Assembly (NCBI GenBank): GCA_905116865.2
Contig: CAJHNH020001149.1
Coordinates: forward strand, 100,001-164,000
Length of the DNA stretch: 64,000 nt
Source: Candidula unifasciata
Taxonomy: Eukaryota > Mollusca > Gastropoda > Stylommatophora > Geomitridae
Direction of reading: 5' to 3'
Shown: in pieces, positions 43,360 through 56,659 of the stretch
Position numbering within the stretch: the first letter of the stretch is position 1
Layout of the letters: the number at the start of each line of letters is the position of its first letter
Made by a program: the position numbers and the translations under genes
Notes under the pieces: generated by a model
The model's input: the letters and a program-made list of their open reading frames with translations, nothing else
Told to the model about the DNA's origin: nothing
The model's database searches: none

Positions 43360-45362
43360 CTATCTGGACTTAAATAGGTGCCTATCTCTGTCTATGTGTT
43401 TCTGCTGTGCTCGTGTAACAGCATTGGCCACTGTGTCATTGTCATCGTTCCACTTCTTAATATCTTCTGTTGTGCAAGCTCGCACCCCTGGAACTGTACC
43501 AAGAATGATATCTGGTGAACACCGGTTTACAACACATACCTCTGCAACTCCGGTAAAATGGGACATCTAATTTTCACAATTGCAAGTGGATATTTTTCAA
43601 GATTTCCACCGAATGTGCGGCATTTAGGCATACCTTCCTGTATATGCAGATGAAGGAAAACTAAGTATCTTGCCACGCCAATAACATTCGCACCCGTGTC
43701 CCTCAAAACTGTAGATCTAACCTTGCCAATGTACCCAAAATGGAGAGGTAATCCACATTCTGTAGGCATGGCGGACAAAGCAGGATACAATATATCAGGT
43801 CGAACTCTGACCTGTACTGTATCGCTGTGGCTGGCATGTGTTATGTCCTCTACCTGAACTGCATTGCCCTGTCTTGGTGTAACTCTAGGACAGAATCTTT
43901 TCAGGTGATTCCCCCCACACACAAAGCATTTGAGGTTGTTATCGTAGTGCCTCCTCCTGTCTTGTGTCGGAGATTCATAATCATTCTGTCTATAACTTTT
44001 GTGATGACACTGGTCTGATCGGTGACGCCAGGAAGAACAGTACTGACAACCTCTAGGCCGGCTAAAGTACCTATGTGACTGTTCTGTCTTCTGAAAGGCT
44101 CTATCTGGTCGTCTGGAACGATCATAGCTGTGGCTTCTAAAGTGACCTGCTCTGCCAAAAGTGTGAGGTTTCTGAGAGCAACATTATTTTTGCGAATAAT
44201 GTGAGCGGTTCACGCGCATGCTAGATGCGGCAGGAATAGGTTCTGTATAACTTTCCTTTTGCAATGACTTGCCAGGATGAGCACTCATATATTGCTCACC
44301 CAGTTTCACCATTTCCTCAATAGATGGTGGTTTTCTTTCTTGAAAGAAAGCAAAACAATCCTGTGCTACAACAGGACAGAATCTTATCCCTAATCATCAG
44401 GTCTGCTAGACGATCATAAGAATTACCGACCTGCGCCAGAGTTGTCCACCTAGAAAACAAGGTCTTAACATTGGCAACAAAATCACCAAAACTTTTTTCA
44501 GAGGAAGGCATTGTGTTTTTGAATTTTTGACGGTAGTTTTCCTCTGTCAAATTTTGGGAAGCCAATAATTTCTGACGCACTGTCTTGAATGATGCACGGT
44601 CTTCCAATGGTAAGTTAGTGAACGTGTTTAAGACTGTACCGGTTAGTAGATCTCTAAGACGAGCTACCCACTGTGTCTCAGGAATCTGGGCTGACGACAT
44701 CGTTTCTTGGAATCTGTCCAAAAAGAGAGTGTAAAACAATCATTTGTTGTTAAAAAGGGCAACTTCGGCCTGTATGACCCATTATTCCTGTCTCGGTTGG
44801 AGAGCTGATCCATCTCCACACTTTTCTTACTCTCGGCCTCCTTAATAGCAATCATTTTATCTCTCTCTACTCTAGCAATTTCTATCTCAGTGTCGAATCT
44901 AAGTTGTTGCTGCTTGTGAGACAATTCAATTCTCGATCTTTAAATTGCTGCTGCTTATCATTTTCCTGCATCTGCTGCAACATCTGCTCTCTTTTAAATG
45001 CTATTTCCTGTTCCTTAAGTACCCGTTCTGCCTCTAAACTTTTTCCTTTTCTAACCTTATTTGTAGTTCAGCCTTTTCTCTTTCTACACAAATTAGCATT
45101 TCTGACTCTTCTTTTAGTTTTAGTCTTTCTGCCTCTGCTTTTTCCTTTTTCTGCCTCTGCTTTTTTCTTTTTCTGCTTTTTTCTTTTTCTGCATTAAGAA
45201 GTTGTATCTTCAACTCAGAGTCAATTTTCTTCTGCTGTCTTTCTAACGCTCTTTCTTCTCTCTCTGTAATTTCTTTTAATCTGGCTTCGCAAATTTTACC
45301 AACTCTGGCCCCTCTAAACTCATAGATCGGCCTAGCTCAACAAAATCCGCAAAGGAAGCCAT
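43360..45362 (-). pseudogene. gag and protease region of the LTR element, frameshifted
   Basis: The minus-strand ATG at 45362 starts MASFADFVELG. A Lys/Glu/Arg-rich coiled-coil-like stretch follows (to about 44800), reached only by changing frame at least twice. Then comes a capsid-like segment (TQWVARLRDLLTG, FGDFVANVKTLFSRW; 44317-44739), a zinc knuckle (CFVCGGNHLKRFC near 43910) and an aspartic protease core (VLRDTGANVIG near 43690). After another frame change the linker reads SPDIILGTVPGVRA. Reverse transcriptase should follow and does not. Frame changes may be real or partly sequencing errors. Confidence 0.85.
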
Positions 45363-45884
45363 TATAACTCGATATATTATGCAATACAGAAAATATAAAA
45401 TAATAATAAATGGGGGAAAAAAAAATGAGACAAACAATGGTTGACAAACAAGACGCTACACTTCGTTCACTGCAACGAATGTACAAAAACGACAACGTTG
45501 AGAGAATCGAATAGTAAAAATAAAGTTGACACCACAAGCCTGTTATAAAAAAGAAATCATGAAAAGTAAACAGAAGAGCACACCAATGACGTGACGACGG
45601 AAACACACTTAACGCATACAATTTTAGCGACTAATTGTCAGAAAGGCCACGAATATTTGCATATCCTCTATATCAGAGCCGCCAATTTGACAAGAAAAGC
45701 TGAAGAAAAGAACTAATATGTCATCCCAAACTCAATGAGCTGATATATTAAAGTTACAAATAACAGAAAACATGGATGATAATCATTCACTCTAACACCT
45801 CGGATATGTTATGAGACGAAACGAGCACACAAAACAACTCCCATCCGTCAACAAAAAACATTACCCGATTTAAATCCACAGATG

Positions 45885-46032
45885 CGATCCTTAGGCGTCG
45901 TACTGCTATCCTTAGGCGTCGTACTGCGATCCTCAGGCGTCGTACTGCGATCCTCAGGCGTCGTACTGCGATCCTCAGGCGTCGTACTGCGATCCTTAGG
46001 CGACGTACTGCGATCCTTAGGCGACGTACTGT
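45885..46032. repeat. 21-bp tandem repeat in the LTR-element leader, about 7 copies
   Basis: The unit reads GTACTGCGATCCTCAGGCGT plus one base. On minus it gives an Arg-rich 7-residue periodic frame, probably not translated. Confidence 0.92.
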
Positions 46033-46428
46033 GAACAGGGACCTAGTAGTAATGATGCGAAACTCAAGCATCCACTGCTGAACTCCGTTGAAGAATGTCA
46101 ATTACGGTAGAACAAACGCGTAATTCTATAGAGTCAAAAAAAAAACTGCTAATGTCACCAGCACTTTATACAGCTGTAAATGGCAATCAATTAAGGCCTA
46201 CTGTTAGTTCACGTATGTCCGATAAGTTCGTAAAGCTGCTAGAAACACCCGTTAGCACTGCATACACTTAAAAAAAATAGTTTATAACTCCTTTCAGGAT
46301 CCGTTAATTTATAACTTTATGTAGAACAGTTTTATGTATTCGTTCAAACGATCATCAGTCTGTAGCACGAACACAGGATTAATCAACACTGTTTATAAAT
46401 CCATCAAAGGACCGGCTTGGCCATCCAC

Positions 46429-47057
46429 TGTTGTACACTTAATTTGTACATTCTTTGTATACTTTATATTCAACCAAGTATTTAGGCCTAGGGTGCCTAT
46501 TCTAGTATTCCGCTGGATATCTCCTTGATGGATGTGCTACAGTGAAGTCCTGCATTCTATAACTGGCACACTTGGCACCGACACAGCATCATGTAATACA
46601 GTCGCTACCTTTACAAGCCAACAATAACGCTTGTGACAGGCCACATAAACTTTAATGGCATTAAAGTTACACGTCACAAGATGATGATGATTATTCAATA
46701 AAACATGTACGATAATAAATCTCCATTATCTATTCTGATGATATAAAAGATTACACTTTTTTCTCAATGGACTCCTGCCATTATAATAAATAAATAGACA
46801 TTAAACTGTCTCCCGTGTAAGTACGGTTAATCAAACTTCACAAAGAAGGAACGTCTGCTTCGAACAAGGGAAATATCTTGACTGCGGAATCCTTTGTGTT
46901 CTGCAGGAGCCTTTGTGTTAATCGCCCAGCATTCAATTAGCTGGTATCCCAGGTAACAGACCCGACCGGTGGCCGCTGTGTGAACCTTTCACCTGCGCTG
47001 TGACCACTAGAAGAAACTAGAAGAAACTTTAACTCTTTGGACAATAAGATTACAACA
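46429..47057 (-). repeat. 5' LTR (629 bp)
   Basis: Begins on plus TGTTGTACAC and ends ATTACAACA. Just inside it on minus is TGGATGGCCAAGCC, a possible primer-binding site starting with TGG one base from the LTR. The matching tRNA was not identified. Confidence 0.95.
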
Positions 47058-47410
47058 CCTATAAGTGCTCCGTTCTTCTTCTAACTCAAGTCTGACTCCG
47101 CAGAAGCTCAGCACAGTGCTAGGCTCTGTTGCACCGGCGAGGATTCTGAAATACTTTGGGTAGAGTTTTTAACTCAAAATTTTGCCTGGGCAGCGCCGTT
47201 AGGCTACTTTTTTATTTAATTTCCAACTGCCAAGGGATTTTTTACGTTCACGACAATGCACACGGGCGTGCGATCCTACTACCCAAAGACCAGGGGTAAT
47301 TACTAGAAGTTTCAGTCCAAGTGAAAATATCCTAGCCCTTACCGAGGATTGAACATGAAACCTCTAGCACTCGAGGCGGACACCATACCTCAAGACCACG
47401 TAGCCTCCTG
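47053..47410 (+). repeat. SINE F3, right piece
   Basis: Continues the SINE interrupted at 42008: CCTATAAGTGCTCCG, TCTAACTCAAGTCTGAC, GGATTGAACATGAAACC, CTCGAGGCGGACACC. The first five bases overlap the duplicated target. Confidence 0.85.
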
Positions 47411-47490
47411 GAACAAGACAATGATCCAGAAGTGAAAGAACAACCAGAACGTGTACCTGCCGGTTAACGCCGAAAGAAAAAAAAATAGAA
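47411..47490 (-). repeat. SINE F4 scrap
   Basis: GAACAACCAGAACGTGTACC and GTTAACGCCGAAAG resemble the F4 3' end; heavily decayed. Confidence 0.4.
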
Positions 47491-47552
47491 GAAGCATATG
47501 AAGGACATGTGTGCACGTCGCACCACCATAAAACCTCTTATCTGAATATTGC

Positions 47553-47690
47553 TAAGCTTTCAATAATAAAGGCTCAGTAACAGTTTCAGAATAAGCTAAC
47601 TTGACCACAATATTTGCGGCTTAAGCTTTCAATAATATAGGCTCAGGAACAGTTTTGGAATAAGCTAACTTGACCACAACATATGCGGGT
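47553..47690. repeat. 69-bp tandem duplication just upstream of gene C
   Basis: TAAGCTTTCAATAATA starts at 47553 and again at 47622. Both copies end TTGACCACAA followed by GCGG. Two copies, about 90 percent alike by eye, ending 90 bp before the ATG. Confidence 0.92.
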
Positions 47691-47734
47691 TAGGCAATTT
47701 GGTATTGCTCAGGCCAAGAATTAACTCACACTGA

Positions 47735-47742
47735 TGACGTCA
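47735..47742 (+). promoter_or_regulatory. Possible CRE-type site upstream of gene C
   Basis: The exact palindrome TGACGTCA lies 38 bp before the start codon. A 64-kb window should hold about one by chance, and others occur near 11153 and inside gene B exon 8. Low confidence. Confidence 0.25.
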
Positions 47743-47779
47743 TTTCTTGCTTTATTTTTTCTTGAAGTAATCACCGACC

Positions 47780-47890
47780 ATGACCACAGCAATCCCCGAA
47801 GAAAATAAAGTGGTCTACAACTTCCTGGGTCGCTCCGGAATCAAGGTGTCAAACATCAGTCTCGGGTGTGCAACGTTCGGCGACGTGACT
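47780..47890 (+). CDS. Gene C exon 1
   Basis: 111 bp. [17 protein letters not shown], then [17 protein letters not shown]. Donor GTGAGT. Confidence 0.93.
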
Positions 47891-50800
47891 GTGAGTACTT
47901 GTAGATATACATATATATATATCATAAATTGCATATACATCATCATAATCAGCAATAGCGCCACTACTACCACCATCATCACCACCATTATCCTCAGCAT
48001 CTTTTTCTGTTTGCGCGTCATCATCATCATCATCATCACCGAGAGGATTATTAATTGCTAGAACAAGACCCCTGTCACCCATACAACAATTCATATCCTA
48101 AAAACACTATTCATCCTAAGACATACAATTTAACTGCTTGGTAATACAGAAATGGTTGCTCTATAACTTGATACCAGTGTCAAAGTACCAATCAGAAATT
48201 AAATTTTTTTAACTCCCTTTGCTCCCATTTTTCATGTCCAACTTGAGCCACATGGGCTTTAGAGTATTGTAGGGGCTGCCACCCCAATCCTACCTCAGGC
48301 CTAGCGTCATGTGCCATACTAACTAACGGGTAAGACGTTCGTCTGTCTTCACAGTTAAATGTTCATTTGTGTCAAGGACACATCATTCCATTGAGTAGAT
48401 CTTTGATACTACTGTGTTTGGTATGCCAGTCCAACTTCCCACGATTTGCTTCCCAGTCAGTCATGTTTACATTTAATTATCTCTTTAAAGTTAATTCTCC
48501 CCCCCCCCCCCCCAAAAAAAAAAAAAATTAGGATGAAAGAAGCCATTTTATTTTTATAGTTAATTACCGTTTTCTGCTTCTCTTGACCTACTCTTGTGTC
48601 GCAAACAGTCAACGAGAGGAGTTAGAAGTAGTTTCCTGCCATTTAATATTTGCTTTAATGTCATGCTGCCTTTCTGTAGTGTCTGGTGTACGCTGTCTAC
48701 CCATTGCTCTCTCGACGGGCCTCTCGCAGTGCAGAATGCTGTTCCCATGTAGTGTGCTCAAGAAGCTGTCTAAATGTGCTTTATTCTGACCAGATGACCA
48801 AACAATCTGATTCTTTGATATTCTTCAAAATCATCTACCGGTACCTAGCTTATCATTTTCTTAGTATTGAATTTAATAATCTTAATTTATAACAATTCGC
48901 TCAAAATCAACCTATTTTATGCTCACAGTTTATCCATATTGTCAGTAATTATATCATTGAACTTGCAGTGGGGATGGCCAGGGCAAACAAACGAAGAAGC
49001 CTCACACCAGATCATCAACCGGTACGTCGAGTGGGGAGGCAACTTTCTGGACACCGCCGATATGTATGCCCTAGGAAAGTCAGAATCTATCATAGGCACA
49101 TGGCTAGAGAGGTGAGTGCTTTATCTCTGAGGATGCCGAGGATAGTTGCAATAAGAGGAAAACCAGGCATGCCTTAAAGCTTTTGTAACTTTTAAAGAAG
49201 ATAATATTGTTCTTTGCAGCCTTTATTATTTCCAGACGATATTGTTTTCTTTTGTGTGTGCTATGAGGATGAATGGGAGTCATAGTCCACGGCGACTGTG
49301 TGTGACTAGAAGCCCCCCCCCCCCTCTTCTCTCCCACCCCCCCCCCCTTTTCCGCGTTTAGAGAAAAGTCTTCCACAATTCGAGCATCGGATTTCAAGAC
49401 CATTGTTGCCATTACATGTGTTTAGTGTGAGTCTTCTCAGATACTCAGCTCTCAACTTCTCTGCAATTGTTTACCCCTTTGTTTCTATTACTTTCCTGAT
49501 TTTCTCCATCCACTCAACACGGGCCATGGCATTGTATTCCCACGAATCTACCTCAATAACTGTATTATTAATGTCCTTCTTGCACACATCTTTATGTCGT
49601 AGATGATGCATGCCTCCACAGCTTCTATCCATCTGTAATTCACCAAAGAGGATGTCCTTAGAGACTCTACCACTCTCGATTCTCCAAGTGTGGCCCAGAC
49701 ATCGAAGCCGCAGAAAACTAAACATGAAGAAAACCGGTGTGGTACCTACTCCTTCCAATGCTGCAGGGTTTATGATCCTGTCCTGGCACTTAAGGCCATG
49801 TATGAAGAAGAGGATAAGTTAGTTGAGAAAAATTACGTGATGGTGCAGAAAAGTGCCTTCTTCATATGTAAAATTAGTCACGTTAGCCGTGTAATGATTT
49901 TTCAGCTCTCTTCTGTATTATATCGTATCTAAGATCTCATAGACTGTTTGTTTCAATTTATTTTGGGTTAATTATTCAGAGATACCAGCCATGGAACTGA
50001 CGGAACTGGGCTTTTTTTTTTTTTTCTTTTCAAAAATGACCTCGGTTCATAGGTCGACCCAAATGTGAATGGGTAACAGGTATAACGGTGGGAAATAAAG
50101 GCAGCCAGTGTAATACTGGCCACATCACCCACCGAGTGCCGATTGTCTATAAAATATAGATCTAGCACCATATGCTCAAAAAGCCCGAAGGCGTAGAAAT
50201 TTGGTCCGTTTATGTCCTAGTGCCCTGCTCGCTGACACATGTGTATAATTATTGTGTAATCGACAGACAACCCAGAGACAAGTTTGTGATCGCCACCAAG
50301 GTTCGAGGAAACATGGGCACAGAGCAGAACGTCAACAACGTAGGACTGAGTCGTCGACACATCACCGCCAGCATCGACAACAGCTTGAAGAGACTTCGCA
50401 CAGACTATGTCGATCTCTACCAGGTGGTCATTTCTTTTACTTTGTCCTTTTGTTTTCTAGTCTGTGTTCTTTCAGTAACAGGTTTAGAAGAAACACAGGG
50501 TGCTGCTTGGATGGTGATATTCAACACCTCACACTTTCCATCGATCCATCGCTTGCTTTGGTGATATCTACCCCCTGCTTCCATTCTACCAAAGTGACGG
50601 GGTTCTCTTTTGTGCAATGTCCTGTGACAATCTGGATACATGTCAAAACCCTTTGATGTGTTGTCTCTTGACGTAGTTTAGCACTAGTTCGGTTCCCATC
50701 TGTTTCCTAAATTCGTCGTTTCGGATCCCTTACTTCAAGGTGCTTTCAAGATCTATCGCAGAAATATAATATTTATTGTTTTGATTTATATAAGGTACAG

Positions 50801-53732
50801 ATGCTAAAAAAAATTTGTTTTTAAACGCCGGCATTAATGCAAAATTATTCTTCATTTATTTCAAATTGCGCTGCATTTATCTGAAGATACTCTGTGTGGT
50901 TTTCCTGGGCACAGGAATGGAGCAACTGTGTTATGGTCCGTTTGCTATAAAGTCAGAACTGCCATCACCTGATTCATCCCTGCTTTTATATCAAGGTGTC
51001 CTGCATTCACATCAGTCCACTATTCATCTCTTTGCGTCCCTAATTAATCTTAGGCTATCCTCCATTACGCTCAGGTTGTTGATAATACTTGTGTTGATAA
51101 TGTCTATCATGTCGATGATTTTGATAATATTAGGGCCTAAATGGTCTCGTTTCATGGAGTCCGCCTCGAGTGGTGAGGGTCCCGGGCTCAAGCCTCCGTG
51201 AAGGCTGGGATTTTTTTCATATGAACTTCTAGCCATTTCCACTGGTCTCCGATCAGTAAGAATGGACGCCCGTGTGTATTGTTGCCCCGGAAAAAAATTC
51301 ATTCGCAGTTGGAAATCGGAAAGCGTAACTTAAATGTGCTGCCGGGACAACAGTTGGATTAAAAAATCTACTCAAAGTATTTCATGATCCTCGCCGGTGC
51401 AACGGAGTTCGTGCACTGGGCTGATTATCTTCGAACTCTTGAGTGTTAAGTAGGATGGAGCATTTATGGGTTACCACCCTTGTGCCATGGCGTTGATCCG
51501 TTGTTAGAAAGAATAAACGATATCGACTGTGATGGATTTTTAAATAATTACGTTGATGCAAAATGATAATGTCCTTCTTCTTCGCGTTCACCGGCTATGA
51601 ACTCCGGCGGAATGTTTTAGTTGCTCGTCCACTTCTGGTCTTTGTTATAGAAACTGTTTTGCGTGCAAATCCGCTTTACAGATCTGGTATATCTGTATGC
51701 AGACTATTAGTTCCTTGCCTCTCAGGAAGATTCAATCCGACTTTGGAAGAAAAAAGCCTCCAGTTAGTCGACTCTTACGATAATTTTTTTTTTGAGGCTG
51801 TGTGTGACCTATTCTTTTCTCCATAATCGGGCCCCTAAACCCACACAGCGGTTTGATAGGGATGATTATGATGATGATTTTGAAAATGATGGTGTCAAAA
51901 GTGATAATATTGTCAATAATAATGAGGATAATAATAACAATGATACTGGTAATGTTTATGATGAAAGAACGAGGACGCGGTTAAAATGATGATGAAGACG
52001 CAAATGATAATTGTTATGATTTTTTTTAATGATGATAGTGACAATGCTAGTTATATCGGTAAAGTTGATGATATAAATACGAAATTATATATACAAATTG
52101 ATGTAAAAATGATAAATCCTTTACTGATTATCACAACACGTCTTGAAAAAGAAGCATTTCAGCAATGCTATCAAGGGAACAAGCAACATAAATAATTCTT
52201 CGGATTGATATATATAGAAAAACCGCATAGTTATATGAGCGTTCTTTTTTACTAATGGAGGGAACTCCCGTACGCCTAAAACTATCGATGACCCAGATGC
52301 AGAACAGCTGTCAATTAATGAGTTGAACCTTAAGGTATAATTGTGTGCAGTTTGAACAGTTTCACTCATTTAATTATAAAATGCTGACTCTCACAATTAT
52401 CACACGATTATGTTTCTTTCAGTAGATATGAGGTTATTTCTTTACCAGTATTTTTGCGATCCATCCTGCAGATCCACGCCTGGGACGACGGGACCCCGAT
52501 AGAGGAAACCCTAAGGGCACTGGATGACCTTGTCCGTGTGGGTAAAGTGCGTTATGTGGGACTCAGTAACGTCACTGGGTGGCAGCTTCAGAAAATAGTG
52601 GACACCTCAGAGCGATACGGCCTCAACTCTATAGTTAGTCTACAGGTGAGCGGAAATGTTCATTTGTAAACTACCAATTGTTTGCTCTTTTGTATTATTC
52701 GTCACTGCTAATGATTTTTACATTTTGACAGACTGGTCTGCATTAATTTATCATCTTTCGTGTTTGATTTCCGTCTCATATCTGTGCAGTTTGTCTTCTT
52801 ATTTCCAGATTGTTTCGTTTCGTTTTGTTTTGGTTATTGTTTTTCTGGTTTTTCTGGTTCTTTTTAAATTCCATGTCGTGAGGCCTTGGTAGTCATGTCT
52901 TCCCACAACCTTCTGTCTCGTGTACTGTCAATCCCGTCTGATTACTATGGCTCTAATTATTATATTCGTCTGCTGGCGACCCTGCTAATTGTTTGTCGTG
53001 TTCTTGTTTTTGGTCTGTCTCTTTTGTTGTTGTTGTTGTTGTTGTTGCCGTTATTGTTATTCATCGCGTTCTTTGGCAATAACAACAACAATACCGACCA
53101 CTATAACTACTATAACTGCTTCAACATTTCGCACTGTTTATTATTTGCTTTCACAAAATATGCAGTCTTTTCTAACTCTCCCCCGTGCGGGTTCCCTACC
53201 TAATTTTGGTGTATAAGAATAGAGTCACTGCCTCTTAATAAATATGTAGCAAAAGGCGATTGGGAGCGCCTGTGATGTAGTTACTAGATGCTGGCCGGCA
53301 TTTTTGTCTGTGTCGACCAAGTCTTAAATGGGCACCATGTATATTTCTGGGAAGTAAATGCGACAGGAGTGATATTAATCTCATTACCCATCACGTACCT
53401 ATTTGATATTTAAAAAGAGGCCTGGCTCTGTATGCCCAATAAGCCTGTCGGCGAGGAAAAGAGTTATTTTCTTTTCCCACGCTACCGTTTTTATCAGAAA
53501 CCATTAACTGTTGACATCATCCACTCGCAAACACAGTAATCCACGTTCATTGGAGAATTTGTAACCTGTGTGGACCTGATTGCAGCAACAATACAGTCTG
53601 GCCAGTCGGGACTCGGAACTGGAGGTGTTCCAGGTCAGCAAAAGCGCCGGTATTGCTGTTCTTCCTTGGAGTCCGCTTAAAGGGTGAGTCTCATGTTGAC
53701 GCTGACCTGGGGTCTACATGTGTGATAATGAG

Positions 53733-53774
<42 letters not shown>

Positions 53775-54209
53775 GGGGGGTGTATGCATGAGACTGTGAT
53801 GAAGCTGCTCCTTTCCATAGCACAAAGCCTTGGCCCTTTTAAAGAGACCATATTTTACCCCTGTTCACGATCCGACGCTCAGTCTGCCTCATGTACTCCA
53901 AAGGAAAGGTAACACCAGTACAAGTGAAACAAAACATGCGGTAGAAGCTGCCGGATCAGAAGAGTAGTGCTCTATCTGCCCACCTGGCAGAACTTCCCTC
54001 ATAGACCAGCTGCCAGCCAAGACTAAGGGCCTGGTCCGGTCTGCCATAAATTTCAGTTTTTAGGTTGCACTTCCTCTTCCCAAGATTATGATAGTATCCT
54101 CCCCCATTGTGCTTCTTCGCCTGATGCCGCTGGCCCAATATGGGATGTCAAGTTCGGTAGACGCTGCCCAACATTCGGCGTCAACAGAAGATATGTCCTA
54201 CGGGCTGCA

Positions 54210-54255
<46 letters not shown>

Positions 54256-56615
54256 TGTCGGCGTCTTAGGCGGTGTGAACGCGCTCCGCAATTCCGGGGT
54301 GCCGATTTCGATCCTAGCTGCGGACGATTTGTCTTGCGTCGGTTTCGACAGCGTTATCGAGAGCTGACCGTCCAGTAAAAACTACTTAATGTAAAATTTG
54401 CCCCTAAAAACTATAACAGCCAAAAAATGCTAGTGTTGGTTCTGCAACGTCCCGTAAAGGATACGCAATTAACTATATATGTGTGTGTGCGTGGTGCGTG
54501 TGTGTGTGTGTGCATGTGTGTGTGTGTGGTATGTCAGTGTGGTGAGTGTGTGTGGTGCGTGTGTGCTCATAAAAACAACGCATGATATCTGGTGGACAAT
54601 TCACTTTAGGTTTATCTCAATTGAGTTGAGTAAAGAATTGACATAGCAGCACTCAGGGCATTCACTTACTCTCCCCGTCTCCATCTCCAGCAGCTAGCGC
54701 AGAGTTCCAATTCTAATCGTGTCGGTCGTGGTCTTAGGTTTATCTCAGCGACCACTTTGTGCCGGATGGTCTATACAATTTGGGTCAAGTATCAGGTACT
54801 TTAGAGTTCCCGTGGTGTAGCGGCTAGAGTCTCGGCCGTGGTTCGAAGGTCCTTATGCCAGATCCTGACAGAGCCGGACGTTTCCAAAAATAACCTTTGC
54901 TCCCAGGTCGAGCAAGCCTAAAATGGATACCAGGTAAATGTCGTATGGCAGTTTTGTCACGTACCTTTACTTGAGGATTATTTCCCTGAAATCCCCAGGT
55001 ACTCTGAGATAGGGGTGTTCTGAATGTTGGCTCTTGTTTGTCTAGAGGCCAAGTCCTCGGTTCAAACATATATTCAAGATATCTAAGAGATAAGGTGACT
55101 CGAGCTCTGACTCCACGGAGTTATTCTTCTTCTTCTTCTTCGTTCACTGACTGTGAATGAATTCCGGCAGAAGGTCAGGTTAATCGTCCGCTTGGACTTT
55201 TGGCTTTTACCTGGACCTGAGTTTTGCTTGTACAACCGTTTTGATGTTCCCTGCCTCGGGGGCAGATGTACTCCGACTCGAGGGAGAGTTATTATGAATT
55301 CTTGGGTTCAACTCGGCCAGACTTCCACATCACTTGGTTTGCTCCAGACTGGAAAACAACATTAACACAGTGGAACGAATATACAACAGTGGATCTGACG
55401 ATACATTGTTACAATTCTGACAATGACGAGCAATTCAATTAATGCAACTTTCTTCTGAGAACAAGAAATATTGAGAACAAGCAATATAATGTAATAAATA
55501 CTCTGCCGTAAGATGAGACGAAACGTAGAACACAAAGGAACAGAACAAAAATTGAAACTGTTTTCGAAGAGATAGAATTAGATAGCGGGTTTCCTTTGAG
55601 TGCCTCACCGTTTTCTAACTCATCATAGCACGGATGGCGGAGAGAGATTACTGGGCGCATTCAGGTCTCGGCTTTCCATGATATTCCATAGTATCTCAGG
55701 ACTTTTCTAGAAAGAATCCAGCAACTCCTTCGTGTACAGAAGTGTGGATCTTTACAGCCTCCGATTTTTTCAAATAACTCAGTAGAATAAGAGTTCTCCC
55801 CACGGATTAGTGGAAAGGCTAGCGAATCCTTGCAGAGACTCACTGGCGTCGACTTCGATGCAATAAGAGACGGTGGCATGTCAATGCTGGTTGGATCCTC
55901 AAGTTGACGGATTGACTGGATCCAGACCACTGCTCAGACATTCGTTGAAACTTCAAACATCCCGTATTTAATATGGCAATACACACGAGCAAACCTTACA
56001 TAATGTACCCTGCTAATCACACTCCTCTCGCTCTCCATAAATGCTCAGAGGAAAATGTTGGGCTAGTCTACACCATGAAGATTGACTTTGTTCTCATGAG
56101 CCCTTACAATTCATTAGAACGAGTGCAAGAGTTAATCGGATCTTTCTACTGATTCCATCAGTCCTCGAACCTGTTTCTCAGCAAAAGCAATCTAGACGCC
56201 TACCTGTCTCTATCCCTATACATCTCCTTCTAACTTATTAGAAGAAACAGTAGATTAGACCGATAGACAAGACATAATAAGAGTAAAGAATACATTCTCT
56301 CCTAGCAACGGAGGATGTGATTAGCATTGCGCTGCCCCTTTCTAAGTGTTCTTTTTTGTGTGTGACTCATCAAGTTAGGAGTATAATTAAACGATTATAT
56401 CAGATCATACAAGTTCCTCAAGACTTCATTTACACTCCAGGCAAGTGGGTAGAGTGATCCGAGTAGGTTTAGAACGCAGGCTAGAAGGATTAAGGAAGAA
56501 ATGTGTCTTCTGAAAGTTCATTCACTTCAGCGATTCTCCAATCTCACGTCGAAGGCGATCGTGGACAGAGAGATTCTTCAAACTTTTTCTCTCGCAAACA
56601 CATACAGGCACAGAG

Positions 56616-56659
<44 letters not shown>

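Larger units (their letters stand above)
42009..47057 (-). mobile_element. LTR retrotransposon, Ty3/Gypsy-like, pol-deleted, nested in SINE F3
   Basis: Two direct repeats (42009-42641 and 46429-47057) have TG/CA ends and a perfect 6-bp terminal inversion (TGTTGT/ACAACA). A 5-bp CCTAT duplication flanks the whole. Coding runs on the minus strand, so the 5' LTR is on the right. Order on minus: LTR, leader of about 1.07 kb with a 21-bp repeat, gag, CCHC knuckle, protease, then about 0.7 kb of noncoding DNA to the 3' LTR. No reverse transcriptase, RNase H or integrase is present. Assignment to Ty3/Gypsy rests on gag style and the protease-linker motif PGVRA. Confidence 0.93.

Noticed and set aside
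48560..48748. A small protein gene on minus in gene C intron 1
   Set aside because: No recognised motif, no start or splice support. Possibly a decayed retroelement, but not demonstrable.
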